Below the pieces are notes generated by a model. The model ran no database searches. It worked only from the letters and a program-made list of their open reading frames with translations, and was not told where the DNA came from. Shown piece by piece: positions 14,426 through 25,448 of a stretch of DNA of 64,000 nt; positions within the stretch are counted from its first letter, which is position 1; every line of letters starts with the position of its first letter. The stretch lies in contig JAIXMO010000043.1 of the NCBI GenBank assembly GCA_025677825.1, positions 1 through 64,000 on the forward strand. The letters run 5' to 3'. This DNA is from Helicostylum pulchrum. Taxonomy: Eukaryota; Mucoromycota; Mucoromycetes; Mucorales; Mucoraceae. The position numbers and the translations under genes are program-made.

Positions 14426-14566
14426 TTGTTACAAACCTCTTTGAATAGTGATCGCTGGTGGTACAACTTCCTTATAGATTGACCCATCAAAATTATTACC
14501 TGTTGGGCGACGAGGAATTTCAAATGCAAGATTATCTAAATCTATAGTAATATCTTGTAATGACAT
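13160..14566 (-). CDS. Gln-rich acidic protein of unknown function
   Basis: Three exons (14566-14437, 14332-14111, 14049-13160) encode 413 residues starting MSLQDITIDLDNLAFEIPRRP. I do not recognise the family. The N-terminal 45 residues look structured. Residues about 55-160 are acidic with repeated SDDE(E/D) clusters (MPSDDEESEDEDDD, PLPSDDEDSEDDEDEDED), resembling CK2 phosphorylation sites. A Lys/Arg-containing segment DLLVQLEQEKADAKRMKPKVVHKLEGLLGRLPEPG (about 255-290) may be helical. The C-terminal third is long poly-Gln broken by His and Tyr, then SPSP repeats. This pattern is typical of nuclear co-regulators, but that is inference from composition. It is tail-to-tail with the copper-fist gene, 42 bp between stops. 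Confidence 0.75.
13300..13562. repeat. CAA/CAG trinucleotide tracts (poly-Gln coding)
   Basis: Several interrupted CAA/CAG tracts are read from the minus strand inside the Gln-rich protein. They include an unbroken run of about 22 Gln near 13502-13562. Mixed CAA and CAG codons suggest selection for Gln rather than pure slippage. Confidence 0.8.
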
Positions 14567-15994
14567 GATTGTATTTATCTTTTTTTTATCTGATAACTTT
14601 TTAAAAGAGGAAAAAAAAGAAGGTAAAAATAAGAGATAAAATATTATAGGTATTTATATCTAAAATATAAAAAAGAGGGGTTAAAAAGGAGTTTATATGT
14701 TTGGTAATACCATCCTGTTAAAAATAGAATATATATACACATATATGTGTATAAATATATAAGCAGTTTCTTTTTATTGTTTAGCGAATTAGAACCAATT
14801 ACGAATTAATTATTACGCTGTGTACGAGAGAGGTAATATAATTAGTGCAGTAATAAAAAACTGTATTCGAGAATCAGCTTTATACATTCATTGCACACTT
14901 GCATTAGGAATACCACTATTTATAAAATCTTTTTTTTTTGATTTTACTACTATCAATGACAGTATCTAAACAAGCTCTATTTTTGGATACAGTATTCCAT
15001 TACCAGCCATCACGGTGAATAAAACATGTAACACAATCATGGCGGAAAAAAGAGAGTATAATACCGTTTTAAGCAATACCATAGCCTGCACCGAGGCCTT
15101 TTACGAGTAGTTTTAATTTATACATTGATTTATTTATACAATATACCCCGTTTTCAATTCAACAGCCATTAGAAAAAACACGGTCTAGTTCTTGACCCCT
15201 CAACGTAAGATATACTTGTTATTATCATATTAAGCTTTTTCTTTAAACTTAAAAACGTATAATTCTTTCTCTAGTATCTAATAAACTATTAGGCTCTATT
15301 CTTTTTCTTTGTCTTTTATTTCCAAATAACCACGTTTTCTATATTTTGTTTGTTTGATACGTTTTTATTATAGTGGACTAAATATGCCGTATAACTTTAA
15401 GTTTATCCGCTTTTGTTTTATCCACGTCCAGTTCTTGTTGAGGAATTAAAGCAGCTGCTTTCTATTACTATGTTCCTCGGCACGGTCATAAAAAAAAAGC
15501 TTGTTCTTTTTTTTTGCGTGCCTTGTTTCCGAGAGTAGTAGTAGTGATTCGGTACTCGAAAGTGCTGCGTGCTTTCAAGGAAAATGCTTGCAGTGGCACA
15601 ATTTTTTTTATACGTGATTATTTCTCAAGCACTACTTTTAAAAAGGCAACAAAAAGAGAGGTCTTGTTCTCCTTTTTTTTTACGAGAAAGATAACCTTTT
15701 TTTTTTATGAAAAAGTATAACTTATTTTAACTCCTAAAAAGAAAAATGTTGACTCCAGAAGCTCCTCCTCCTCGCATTTATATCCAAACTGAAACTGTAT
15801 ACTTTTTACGCAGTGTATAGAGTTGTTTTTAGTATACTTTTCATTGTTTTTTCCCCTTTTGATATTATGTTACAACCAATGTTAAAAATAGTAAACATTG
15901 TTTTTTTTAAAAAAAAGATGTTATTAATATTAGAATTATTGTTATTATTATTTGTATGCTATAGTGGGAAGTGAAGTAGGGTATGGGATGGGAT
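14567..15994. other. Intergenic region, about 1.4 kb
   Basis: This holds the 5' flank of the Gln-rich gene and the 3' flank of the Erf4-like gene. It is AT-rich with T runs at 15506 and 15660-15705. An open frame at 15514-15720 has no conserved features and was rejected. No RNA gene or repeat family was recognised. Confidence 0.45.
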
Positions 15995-16834
15995 TTATTC
16001 GTAAAAATTGATTTCGATCTAGAAAGAGAGAGTATATAAGGGTTAGCACTCGAAATAAATGACATAAAAAAGGTTTACTTACAAAGAGAAACGCTGCTTT
16101 TACTGGGTCTGATATAGACAACGCATTATAATAATATACACTTGAATTTTCCGCTTCAATAAACGCAAGCAATCGTCTCACTTCTCTTTGATGGTGAGTT
16201 GAAAGAATCAATGGCGAAATATAAATTGTTGCTATTTCCAAAATATTTTCAAGTACAACTCGATAGGACAACCTATCTGCATAATCCATTATTTTATTTA
16301 TTTCTGTAATTGTACGAGAAAACTCCTCGGGTGTAATCTATAATTGCTTGGGTTAGTTAAACAAATGACCCACTATAAAGGGTTGTCGTTATTTTTTTTT
16401 TACCTTGCCCGCTAGTTCAGCCGGATATTCAGTCTGGAATCGAGTTATACCATCTCCTAATGAATAGTCTCTTTCAACTCTTATTGATTTTACTGGTACT
16501 CTTTGTTTTAATTCAATAATCGTTTCATGTGCCATTGTTGTCATGGCATTATTATCTACAGTAGTTGAGTTTACGTCTTTAAAAGTAGTCAGTTTAAAAA
16601 AAGAAATACAAAAAGGAAAAGGACAATGATAAAAACAACGATAAAAAAATAAAAAAATATAAATTATTGCGTCACTCATTTACCTGTCATGATGGTAGAT
16701 GTTGTTGAAGCTTGTATTGGGGAACTGATAGTAGATGAGCTGGTATTGTTTATTAGTGTAGTCGTATCAATATGCTTAGTCTTAGAGTTATAAACTGGTT
16801 TGGGTAATGTTGGTTCACAGCTATTAGTAAACAT
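15995..16834 (-). CDS. Erf4/Golgin-A7 family palmitoyltransferase subunit
   Basis: Four exons: 16834-16684, then one ending at 16404 that starts at 16555 or 16576, 16337-16083, and 16018-15995. The product is 193 or 200 residues. The conserved core runs IRVERDYSLGDGITRFQTEYPAELAGKITPEEFSRTITEINKIM, then LENILEIATIYISPLIL, then SVYYYNALSISDPVKAAFLF. The last exon supplies only IEINFYE and stop, matching the DPIERGLRVIEITIYE-type end of GOLGA7. Family members pair with DHHC acyltransferases (Erf2 or DHHC9) at the ER/Golgi, where Ras-type proteins are palmitoylated. The first 50 residues are Ser/Thr-rich and unlike the family. The acceptor of exon 2 is ambiguous because two in-phase sites lie 21 nt apart. 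Confidence 0.88.
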
Positions 16835-16933
16835 GATGAACTAAAACAAAAAAAAAAAGGAAAGGGCAAGTGTTCACACATTATAAAAAAAAAGGTTATT
16901 TATTTGGTGACACTTAAAAAATTAATTAGAAAA

Positions 16934-18505
16934 TCAGGTAGCAGCATTTAACAAATCATTGTTAGAAGAATCTTCATCTACGGACCAGATCATGACACCA
17001 GCTAACCCACTTGATTTTGCTTCACTCACTTTTGCAGCAATTGATTTAGGATCGTCATAAGAAATAAAGACCTTTGTTTTAGCGTTAAATAACCAAGGAG
17101 TTGACGACTCGTCATCCCAATAACGAACCCACGGAACCTTTGCCGTTAAAGGTGTATCAAGTAATCCCTCGGATAACATATTACCAAATCTCCAAATACC
17201 AGATAAACCGCCTGGGTCCTGGGCACAGTAGGGATCTTGATAAGTTGCATCATATGAATCACCTTTTGGCGGATCATTTTGTACTTGGTCTTGATACATA
17301 CTACCATCCGACATATCTTCTTTTGCAGCTGTAAAAATAAAGTGTGTTTACAATTAATCAATATTTTTCTGTATATTTATGTTACGCATATAAAAACCTT
17401 ACTTGTCGATCTTCCATAAAAAGCTAACCCTCCAACTAATTTACTAGCAGGTACACCAGATTTCGTCCATTCTTCAATAGCTGAAACAAAGCTACTGCCA
17501 TTTGATGACTTTAATGGCGCATTAGGTCCTGTTTGAGGATTCCACGCTCCATTGATATCATATGTCATCATATTTACTCTCGTTACCGAATCGCCAATGT
17601 CATTGGACGAACCTCCCGGGCCTCCAACATGGCCGGCAATAGTAATTTCTTTTGATCCCTTGTCAAATTCTTGATCCAGTTCAGAGCGTAGCTCTTTAAG
17701 TAAAGTACCGAAATTCGCTACATCAGATCCCGCATCAACTACGTTACACCCAGCGCCTTGTCTACCAGGATATTCCCAGTCTGTTTCAAAAAATAAAATA
17801 TATTAGAATACACATGTATAAAAAAAAATATTATTAATACATGTAGTAGTAGTACCTATATCTACACCATCTGTTTCATATCTATTATAAATATTAACAA
17901 ATTATGTATCAAAATAACAGTGCTCACATAAAAACTTACTGCTTAATTTGATCGATATTCCATTTAATAAACTCTTTTCTGCTAGAAGCATCACTTGCCA
18001 TTGTACTATATAAGATTACGTTAAAACATAAGTACATAAATAGCAAAATGACGGTATTACCTAAAAGAAATGCTACCGGACCAGCCTCCGACCGAAATAA
18101 GTACCTTAGCGCTCGATTTATGTGCAGCAGAAACCAGCTCTGCTAATTGACTATCGGTACTGCTTTGGTCAGTCCATTCAGGTGTATTGCCTTTTGTCAT
18201 AATAGCAAAAGCATAGTTTATATGAGTATATTTTGCAAAATCAATACTTGATGCTAATGATATATTTAAACGTACACAGTTAAATTTTTTTTTTAAATAC
18301 TAAAAACGCAAAGATCATTTACCTTGAAACCTATCACCAAGCCCTAAAGAAAAAAAAAATGCTAACAATGAGTTTCCTATTGATTTTACCCGTTTCTATT
18401 ACAAATCAACTTACAGTTTGGAAAATAGCCAACGACGACATTATCACCTTTGATTAACGCAAAGATTAAGCATAACAATAAGCCCAATGATTTGATAAAT
18501 ATCAT
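16934..18505 (-). CDS. Secreted GH18 chitinase
   Basis: Seven exons (18505-18415, 18343-18323, 18253-18061, 18005-17940, 17881-17856, 17780-17403, 17328-16934) encode 389 residues. A signal peptide (MIFIKSLGLLLCLIFALIKG) leads into the TIM barrel. VLISVGGWSGS is the SxGG chitin-binding strand, and DGVDIDWEYPG is the DxxDxDWE catalytic motif with Glu as acid. The barrel continues with VNMMTYDINGAWN, GLAFYGR and VMIWSVDED, whose Trp floors the -1 subsite. The enzyme hydrolyses chitin in the wall or in prey and substrate. No chitin-binding module or GPI signal follows. Exons 2 and 5 are 21 and 26 nt, and the intron at 17855 splits the catalytic motif between DGVDI and DWE. The short two-domain-free form resembles bacterial-like subgroup A/V enzymes, but the subgroup is not settled. 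Confidence 0.94.
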
Positions 18506-20229
18506 AGTTTTTTTTTATAAAGGAAGTGCTTGAAGTAATTACAACACTACAAAAAAAAAAAAAAAAAGATTAAATATCATTCTTTTATATACACTTTTCT
18601 TTTGACGTTTTATCTAAATTGAATTACATAAAAAACACATGTAATTAATTATTCCACAATTGGTATACTCTCCAGCTCATCCGCTTTGCTATCCAGTCTT
18701 GCCTTTATCATTCACTAATCGAGGTACTTTAATTACCGTATAGTTAGCTTATGCTCTAAATTATCTCTATCTCTAATTAAGCTTTTTTTTTTACCGGAGC
18801 GAGGACGGAGTACTGACCACCTCTACGTCGGAACAACATAGCTCATATTTATTTGTTGGTGTATAGTAAGCACGTGTAAGCAGATGTAAGAAATATAAAT
18901 AAAATTAGTCTACTTATGCTTAGTAGCTTTCAATTGTAAAAGATGATTACATATGGTTAATTTACCGTGAGTCATGTATAAACATAAACGTTAAGTAACG
19001 GTTATTCAATTTAGGAGACGTATAGTTTTGATTGTCAACTACACTAGAGTGGGAAATAACTTACGAGATATAATTACATCAGCAACGGAGGTATAATTCT
19101 TACTAAAAAAAAAGAAAAAGTATTGTCGTATTATCAATACAGGATTACTTCGAGATAAAACAATGGAACAAAATGTGCGACGTGGTAAATACGAGGATAA
19201 TTGCTCCCGTATATGTAAGCTATGTATATTGACATATCTTATACAAGCAAATAAAAAAGAAGCAGGATCTCCTACCTACCTGCAAAGGCTGTTTCTTCCC
19301 TAGAATCTGTATATAGGCCGTAAATGTTTCCGCTAGAATTAGTTTTTTTTATCCAAGTCTATACGCAGTTTTTCTTGGTAAATACAGGTCTTACTGACGT
19401 GCTGATCAAAAGATAATTTTGGTTCTCAAGTTATACATAAAGAAACTTTGTTTTTCACGGATGAGATTTTTTATTTGCGTAAATGGAATTCTCAATATTC
19501 AAAGCATTAGTTCTAGGACCAAACATCTCTCAAAAAAAAAAAAGAGTAAGAGTGCTGAATCCAACTTCACAGAACTACTAAATATATAAAATAAACTTAA
19601 AAGTGATAATAAGAAGAAAGCCTTATTTAACTTATATAAAAGCGTCAAGTCTTCAAAAGTGTACAATCAAATCGATATTATTAAAACAAAGGGATAATAA
19701 TCGAACTGATAGAGAGAGAATAGTAACATAAACCTTACAAAGTAATTATATTTTAAAGACAGTAAATTTATACTTGAATAGAGCGAGTATCAGCAGTGAA
19801 TCTTTAGAAATTTAACTAGGAAAAGTAATTAAATACAGACTGTTGCCAAGTGATAAAATATTGGAAAGGAATGCAGTGTAAGCCAAATAAAGTGAATATA
19901 AAGATATCTTTTTGCCCTATATATTATAGCTAGTAGTTTCGAGATGTATTGTTACGTGGTATTCTAATAAATAGCCTTGTACTATTTTAATTGACATCAA
20001 TAAAATTTAACATAATTTTAATGTTTGAGCTCTTACAGAAAACGATACACATCATAGTTTTTTGTACAATAACTTGGAAAATCTCAAGAACCATTTAAAG
20101 TGTTATAGTCCATTATAGTTCATCCGTTATTCTTTTAAAAACGCGTGTTTTTAAGTGAAGGTTTAGAAGTAACTTCTAAAAAAGGTCATTTTTCGGTGAT
20201 CGAAAAAAGATGTTTTCATTGTATGATTA

Positions 20230-21120
20230 AACATCAGGAAATGATTCTTTTGCCAAAATTACTTAGTACAAGTTACCCTTTAAGATGTTGTCTTTAATAA
20301 AAAAAATTGAAAACTGCATATTGTTTTATATTTTTCTCAATTTTTTATTTTTTTCTTCAGTCGATCTTTTTTGATCATTTTTGGTCATTTTGGGGGTCAA
20401 CCCCTTTTGTGTTTTTGTAGTTATTTTGAAATCACTCCCGATCCAGTTTAACTTTTTTTGTGGAAAAAACTATTATAATATAGCGCTCTTTTAGGCGTAT
20501 TTAATCCATCTAAATGTATAATTTTACAAAGAATACTGACTGAGTAATCGTCGTTTTAGACGTTTTTTTTCCGCTAAAATTTGAGTTAAGCGATCCTTAA
20601 ATTAGCGAATTTTTTAAAGCGTGTTTTCTCGCCCAGCTTTAGATGTAGCACTTTTATTCATAAACATCCAATATACAGTTTTTAAATATCTACATTTGGT
20701 GCTATAACAAAACACGGTAATAAAAAACTATATTTTATGTAATCGCGAAGCTCTGAAAATGGTTACACAATGTTACACTAAAATAATGTATTTTTTTACC
20801 CAAAAAAAAAAAACGTCTAAAACGGCGATTACTCTTTTAGTTTTTGCATTAGAAGTATGATTTAAAATGGATTAAAAGAGTCTAAGCAAGCCCCATACCA
20901 TCCGTGTTTTTTCCACAAAGACAAGAAAATTTGATTAGGAGTAATGGTAAAATAACCACAAAAACACAAAAGGGGTTGACCTCCAAAAATGAAAATCGAA
21001 AAAAAAAAAAACAAAAAGTACGTTTTCAATTTTTTTATCAAAGATATATTTAAAACAACAAATATGTATTAAATAACTTGGTCCAAAAAGCTTTTCTTGT
21101 TTCTTTAAAAAATAAAAACC
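20230..21120. mobile_element. Long inverted-repeat (foldback/MITE-like) element
   Basis: Two arms of about 300-330 bp face each other across a loop of about 235 bp. The left arm is about 20230-20570 and the right about 20805-21120. Near-identical blocks are GGGGTCAACCCCTTTTG at 20394 against its complement at 20972-20988, and GAGTAATCG[T/C]CGTTTTAG at 20542 against its complement near 20818-20834. Between the blocks identity is lower but colinear. Nothing codes for a transposase. The shape fits a non-autonomous foldback element or decayed DNA transposon. Termini and target duplication were not resolved. Confidence 0.7.
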
Positions 21121-21253
21121 AATATTTATTATAACTGCTAATTTTAAGCAATGATTTCTTATGAAAGCGATTATTTAAACTCAGGTATTTCAGTGAGCTT
21201 TTTTCTTTTTAGAAGTAGTTATCCACTGCACGATAATAAGGGTAGATTTTCTT

Positions 21254-21291
21254 CCGCGTTTCGGCCACCCTTAAATAGAGCGGCTACTGTA
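21254..21291 (-). mobile_element. Solo end of the TA-flanked MITE family
   Basis: Read on the minus strand from 21289 it begins CAGTAGCCGCTCTATTTAAG and runs on through GGTGGCCGAAA. It matches the left end of the complete copy at 63330, and TA follows at 21290. No partner terminus was found nearby, so it appears truncated. Confidence 0.6.
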
Positions 21292-21657
21292 TACTGTCAT
21301 TGCAATATTACCAAAGTTAGTTCCCTTGTATGGGAAATAAATGAGCACACGTACGACAGGTTTATAACTTGTATAAAATTAAGTAAATAAATTAAGTTAA
21401 ATACGACAAAAGTGACCAGGGAAATGCAAAAAAAAAAGTTTCATAAATCCTTACTGTTAGCTACTAAGAGCTTACCAAAAAAAAAAAAAAAAAAAAAAAA
21501 AGGAACACAAATGAATAAAGAGCTAAGAAACTTTGAGTAGTTATTGAAAATTCCTCTGCTTCCTCCTCGTCCTTTTTTAAAGAAGGTCCCGAGACCTCTC
21601 TATAGCGTTGTATAGTTTTCTGGATTATACTACTAGCTGTTGTTACTCAAACAATAC

Positions 21658-21951
21658 TTACATTATTGTATTCTTCCCAATTACTATTTGAATGTACGAA
21701 TAAATCGAAATGAAGATTACAATTAGATAAAAGCAGTCAACAGGTAAAAAAAGGTTCTTATTTGAAATGTCGCACAAACCAGTATTTTGTACCTTTTTTA
21801 TTATTATCGCAGAGTCTACTGCATCAGTAGTACAAATGCGCGCTTTCTTCGTTATTACATAATGAAGGGTATACACTAATAGTGATAGGATAATTATTGT
21901 AAGCACTACCGCAGTTAAGAAGAAGGCAGCGGCAGTACAATTAATATTCAT
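21658..21951 (-). CDS. Possible small two-TM protein
   Basis: The frame gives 97 residues: MNINCTAAAFFLTAVVLTIIILSLLVYTLHYV forms a strong hydrophobic helix or signal anchor, and FYLIVIFISIYSYIQIVIG a second. There is no recognised family. The gene lies in a repeat-rich gap. The final codons overlap a GTAAGT-like donor, so a downstream exon is possible. It could equally be a chance hydrophobic frame in AT-rich DNA. Confidence 0.3.
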   Translation of the reverse strand: MNINCTAAAFFLTAVVLTIIILSLLVYTLHYVITKKARICTTDAVDSAIIIKKVQNTGLCDISNKNLFLPVDCFYLIVIFISIYSYIQIVIGKNTIM

Positions 21952-22361
21952 ACTAAAAATAGGAGGGTAACAACGATATTTATATGTTTACTTCAGTATA
22001 TATGTCGCATATCACGTTTGCTTTTACAGTACGTGAGTCATTTGATGAACTGGGCTGAAAAAAATATATATTTCTGTCTCAAATATTTACCTTTTTTATA
22101 ATTATTTGGGGCCTAGAATAGACGGTGACACATGGTGCACACGCATCTTTACGAAGGTAAAAAAAAGGGTACCAGGTATTTATTATTGGACTACAAGGTA
22201 AAAAAAAAAAACTGTCAAAAGAGAGAGAGAGGGAAGCAAGATAAAAAAAAACAAGTTATGCATAGTAGATCGTAGCATATACGAAAAAAAAAAAGATTTA
22301 TTATTATTATTAGTATTATTAGTATTAATGGAATTATATGAATTATTATGAGAGGTTTGCT

Positions 22362-22422
22362 TTGTTTGTGTGTTTGTTTGTGTGTGTGTGTGTGTGTGTG
22401 TGCGTGTGCGTGTGTGTGTGTG
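22362..22422. repeat. GT/GTTT microsatellite
   Basis: A simple (TG)n tract with TTTG and CG interruptions of about 60 bp lies just beyond the stop codon of the AGC kinase, in its 3' region. Confidence 0.9.
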
Positions 22423-22439
22423 GATGGAGGGGTATTAAA

Positions 22440-24324
22440 TTAATTTTCATTTTCTGAATCGGAATCGCCAGTATGATATAAAGTAACTAAAAAACAAGTT
22501 GTTTAGTAAACAATTACTACTTTTTAAAAAGAAAAACTTACGAGAGTCGAATTTTTCAAATGGATTAGATTTTTCAATTTCATCCATGACTTTTAAACCG
22601 TCAGCTTCCAAGTCTAAACTGGAGCTTTCTTGAATTTTTCTAAAATTGATGGCGTCAATACCATTGGGTTTATCAATGGCAGGTATAATCGGAGGTGTCA
22701 TATTTCTCAATAAAGCGAAATTAATGTTTTTGAAGAATGGATGATGTTTGACATCTGCCGCGCCTGCACGGGATCCAAGACGTTGGTTTTCATCTTTATG
22801 TAATAATTTACGAATCAAGTTCTTTCCATTACTAGTGATATTACCAACGTATGGTTCGGGTTGGTGAGGAAAGTTTATATCAATATGAAGGATTTTGGCA
22901 AATGTATCATTACGCCCAGCCCCTTTAAATGGGGTAGTACCGTACTAGTTTAACAATGTATTAATATATACATATATATATACAGGATTATAATTTGATC
23001 TATTTTTTTTCGTTTTTACCAGCATTTCATATATAAGAATACCAAGTGTCCACCAATCAACAGAACTAGTATGACCACATCCTTTAATAACTTCAGGTGC
23101 AATATATTCTTCAGTACCAACAAAACTATTCGTACGAAGACCATCTACACAACATTTGGTATCAATCGAAGGAGGCTAGAACAAAAAAAAAATGTAAGGT
23201 AATGGTTTTACTTTTTTTGTAGTGTGTATTACTAACTTGATTAGGAGATTTGGATTTCACAACACCAGGTCTACCAGGTGGACTTGAGCCTTTACTAAGA
23301 TCGAAATCAGTCAACATAATATGCCCACTTTGATGTAATAAAATATCTAGCAATAATAATAAAAAAAAAGGTTTAATTTAATTCATAATTATATATATTA
23401 ATATGTATTTTACTTTCTGGTTTAAGATCACGATAGATGTGTCCTTGAAGATGAAGATATTCAAGTGCTGCAATAACTTCAGCTGCGTAGAACTTTGCGC
23501 CCTCTTCATTTAAACATTTTCCTGGCCTCATTTGTAACGCTAAAAAAGAAAATATATAAGTATATATATTTATGCAAAAAAAATAAAATAACAGCTCTTT
23601 GTTCTTTACCTCGAAAGAATTCACCACCCATACAATATTCCATAACAAAGTAAAGGTAATCTTGACTTTGAAAGCAGTGGTATAATGATACGATGAATGG
23701 ATGATTAGAGGTCATTAATATCTCTTGTTCGGCCAAGGCGCGTTTAATCTTGTTTCGTTTAATCATTTCTTTTTTCGATAAAACTAAATATAGAGTCAAT
23801 CTCACTATACATGTAATATATGTATATAAAAAGAGTACTGTACCTTTCATGGCAAATAGTTTATCAGTTCCCTTTTGTCTAACCATATAAACTTTACCAA
23901 CATCACCTTTACCCAACATGCGTATTTTGCTAAAACTAGATGGACCAACTTCTACTTGTCTTACTTTAATACTTGCAGAAGAGTAAGTTCTTCTACATAA
24001 TCTCATTCGTTCAAGTTGGTCTTCCTCTTGTTGCGTAAATTGTAACGAGGAAGGCTTTGATAAAGGTTGAATATGGTGTGCGTTAGGAGCAGAGGCAACT
24101 CTGCGTATGCCTTTATTGTTTGGTTTAAATGCAGTTGTATTAAACCAAGAGTTGGATTTAGGTGTAGCATGCTTTTCGGTTGATGTTAATTGAAAATTAT
24201 CGGGTACGGTAAAAGCTTGTGTTATTTCTGTTTGACTACTATTATTACTACTACTATTGCTACTGTAATGTAAACCAGGCGCAAAATGAGTTGGTGGTGG
24301 CGCACATATCGTATCTGAAGACAT
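22440..24324 (-). CDS. AGC kinase of the NRC-2/Fpk1 (flippase kinase) family
   Basis: Seven exons (24324-23844, 23783-23610, 23539-23414, 23346-23237, 23175-23020, 22944-22542, 22486-22440) give 498 residues. The Ser-rich N-terminus is shorter than in Fpk1. The kinase domain starts near residue 138: GKGDVGKV loop, catalytic Lys in [55 protein letters not shown] and [14 protein letters not shown] in place of DFG and the long insert before the APE motif are hallmarks of the NRC-2/Fpk1/phototropin-like branch. These kinases activate Dnf-type phospholipid flippases and polar growth at the plasma membrane. The C-terminal exon encodes [15 protein letters not shown], replacing the hydrophobic motif of other AGC kinases. 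GT repeats follow the stop. Confidence 0.94.
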
Positions 24325-25102
24325 TTTTTTTTTTCAATTATTTTATTTTATTTTATTTTAGTGTGAGGAATATAAAGAAAGGGAAAAAAAAAGGCCGGAT
24401 TCAGAAACCAACAAAAGCCCTTTTTTTTTTTCTTTCTCTTTTTTCGTGAAACCATAAATTAATTGTTAAATTCTTTCAATTCATAGTGTAATATGTGTAT
24501 TCCAGTCTTTCTATTCTTTTTTTACGGGATTAAAAAACGGCTGATAGGGTGTAGCCTTACACACACACACTTACACACACACTCACTCAATCCACTTACT
24601 CACTCACATACAAAAGCACCTACACAAGCACATCCCCCCTCATTTATCACCCTTATTCGACGGGATCATCCTACTAAAACTTTTAGCAGTCAAAACGACC
24701 AATTAAAATGAGGTGATTTACCAGTCCTTAGCATCGGAAATCTTTTTATTTCGGCCTGTCAAAAAAAAAAAAAATTTTTACTCGAAAAAAGGTTTAAAAA
24801 GGACCAACGAAGCGTTGGATATTTATGCTTTTTTTATTATCTAACAAACAAAACTTGTAAGTACAAAACCTAATACATATTTAAATATTTTCTATACAAA
24901 AAAGTGTTTGTATAAGACGATTAATAAAATGGGAATTTCTTTGAAACGGAAGTGAACGAGAACCATTTTATTTATCCCTGAAATATATGAACATTTAGAA
25001 AATTTATTTTTTTATGATATGAAAGTTTTTCTTTTGCTCGCAGAAAGAGTCTTAATTGGTAAGTTTATCTTTTTTTTTTATTATTTCTATTTTTTATCCT
25101 CT
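24325..25102. promoter_or_regulatory. Divergent 5' region of AGC kinase and UBX gene
   Basis: This holds T runs, a CA-rich tract at about 24560-24612, and the putative first exon of a non-coding host transcript ending at 25058 before GTAAGT. The open frame at 24493-24711 is driven by the CA repeat and is not called. Confidence 0.45.
24560..24612. repeat. CA/CACT simple repeat
   Basis: Alternating CACACA and CACT units lie in the 5' region between two divergent genes. Confidence 0.85.
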
Positions 25103-25280
25103 TTCATTTAAGTGATGACACATATGGTTTCAATAATTATCATGCACCACCACGCATATACGGGGCGCAAGCCTCTATGATGATAGCGAAACATTAAAAA
25201 ACTGAAAATGAAAGAATTAAAAAAAATTAGAAAGTCTTATCTTTTTATCATTCTTTACTGACATTTTCTATTCTTTATAG
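25059..25280 (+). other. Putative intron of a non-coding snoRNA host RNA
   Basis: A good donor (GTAAGTTTATC at 25059) and acceptor (TTCTTTATAG ending 25280) bound 222 nt that contain the snoRNA candidate. No flanking open frame exists. A non-coding snoRNA host, or the 5' UTR of the UBX gene that begins at 25449, would both fit. Confidence 0.4.
25103..25212 (+). ncRNA. Box C/D snoRNA candidate
   Basis: A perfect 7-bp terminal stem (TTCATTT at 25103-25109 with AAATGAA at 25206-25212) encloses box C GTGATGA (25112-25118) and box D CTGA (25202-25205). An internal ATGATGA at 25177-25183 is a perfect C' box; a D' box is not clear. The guide upstream of box D reads GATAGCGAAACATTAAAAAA. Box C/D RNAs direct 2'-O-methylation of rRNA by fibrillarin. 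Size (110 nt) and intronic setting fit. The target was not identified. Confidence 0.65.
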
Positions 25281-25448
25281 GCTTTTTCTCTATACCTTAT
25301 TGTCATTTTATCATTTTATCATAAATAAAAAAAAAACTTTTTTAAAAAAAACTTATACATATTGTGGCTTTTCTCTTCCTTTTTTCAATGTCAGTTTTTT
25401 TTTTAAGAAACTTTGTGAGTGCGCGCAAAAGTTTATCTTGTTTCAATA

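Larger units (their letters stand above)
18506..22439. other. Gene-poor region of 3.9 kb
   Basis: No confident gene is present. The region includes the chitinase promoter, an inverted-repeat element (about 20230-21120), a transposon end (21254-21291), a possible small membrane protein (21658-21951) and the downstream flank of the AGC kinase. The stretch 18600-20200 shows no open frame above 60 codons and no repeat that I recognise. Confidence 0.55.

Noticed and set aside
15514..15720. 68-codon plus-strand open frame
   Set aside because: Low-complexity T/A-run translation (Phe/Lys), with no domain, intron signals or neighbours supporting a gene.
22021..22060. Second box C/D-like pair (TGATGA then CTGA)
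   Set aside because: The boxes are only about 10 nt apart with no terminal stem, so it is not a snoRNA.
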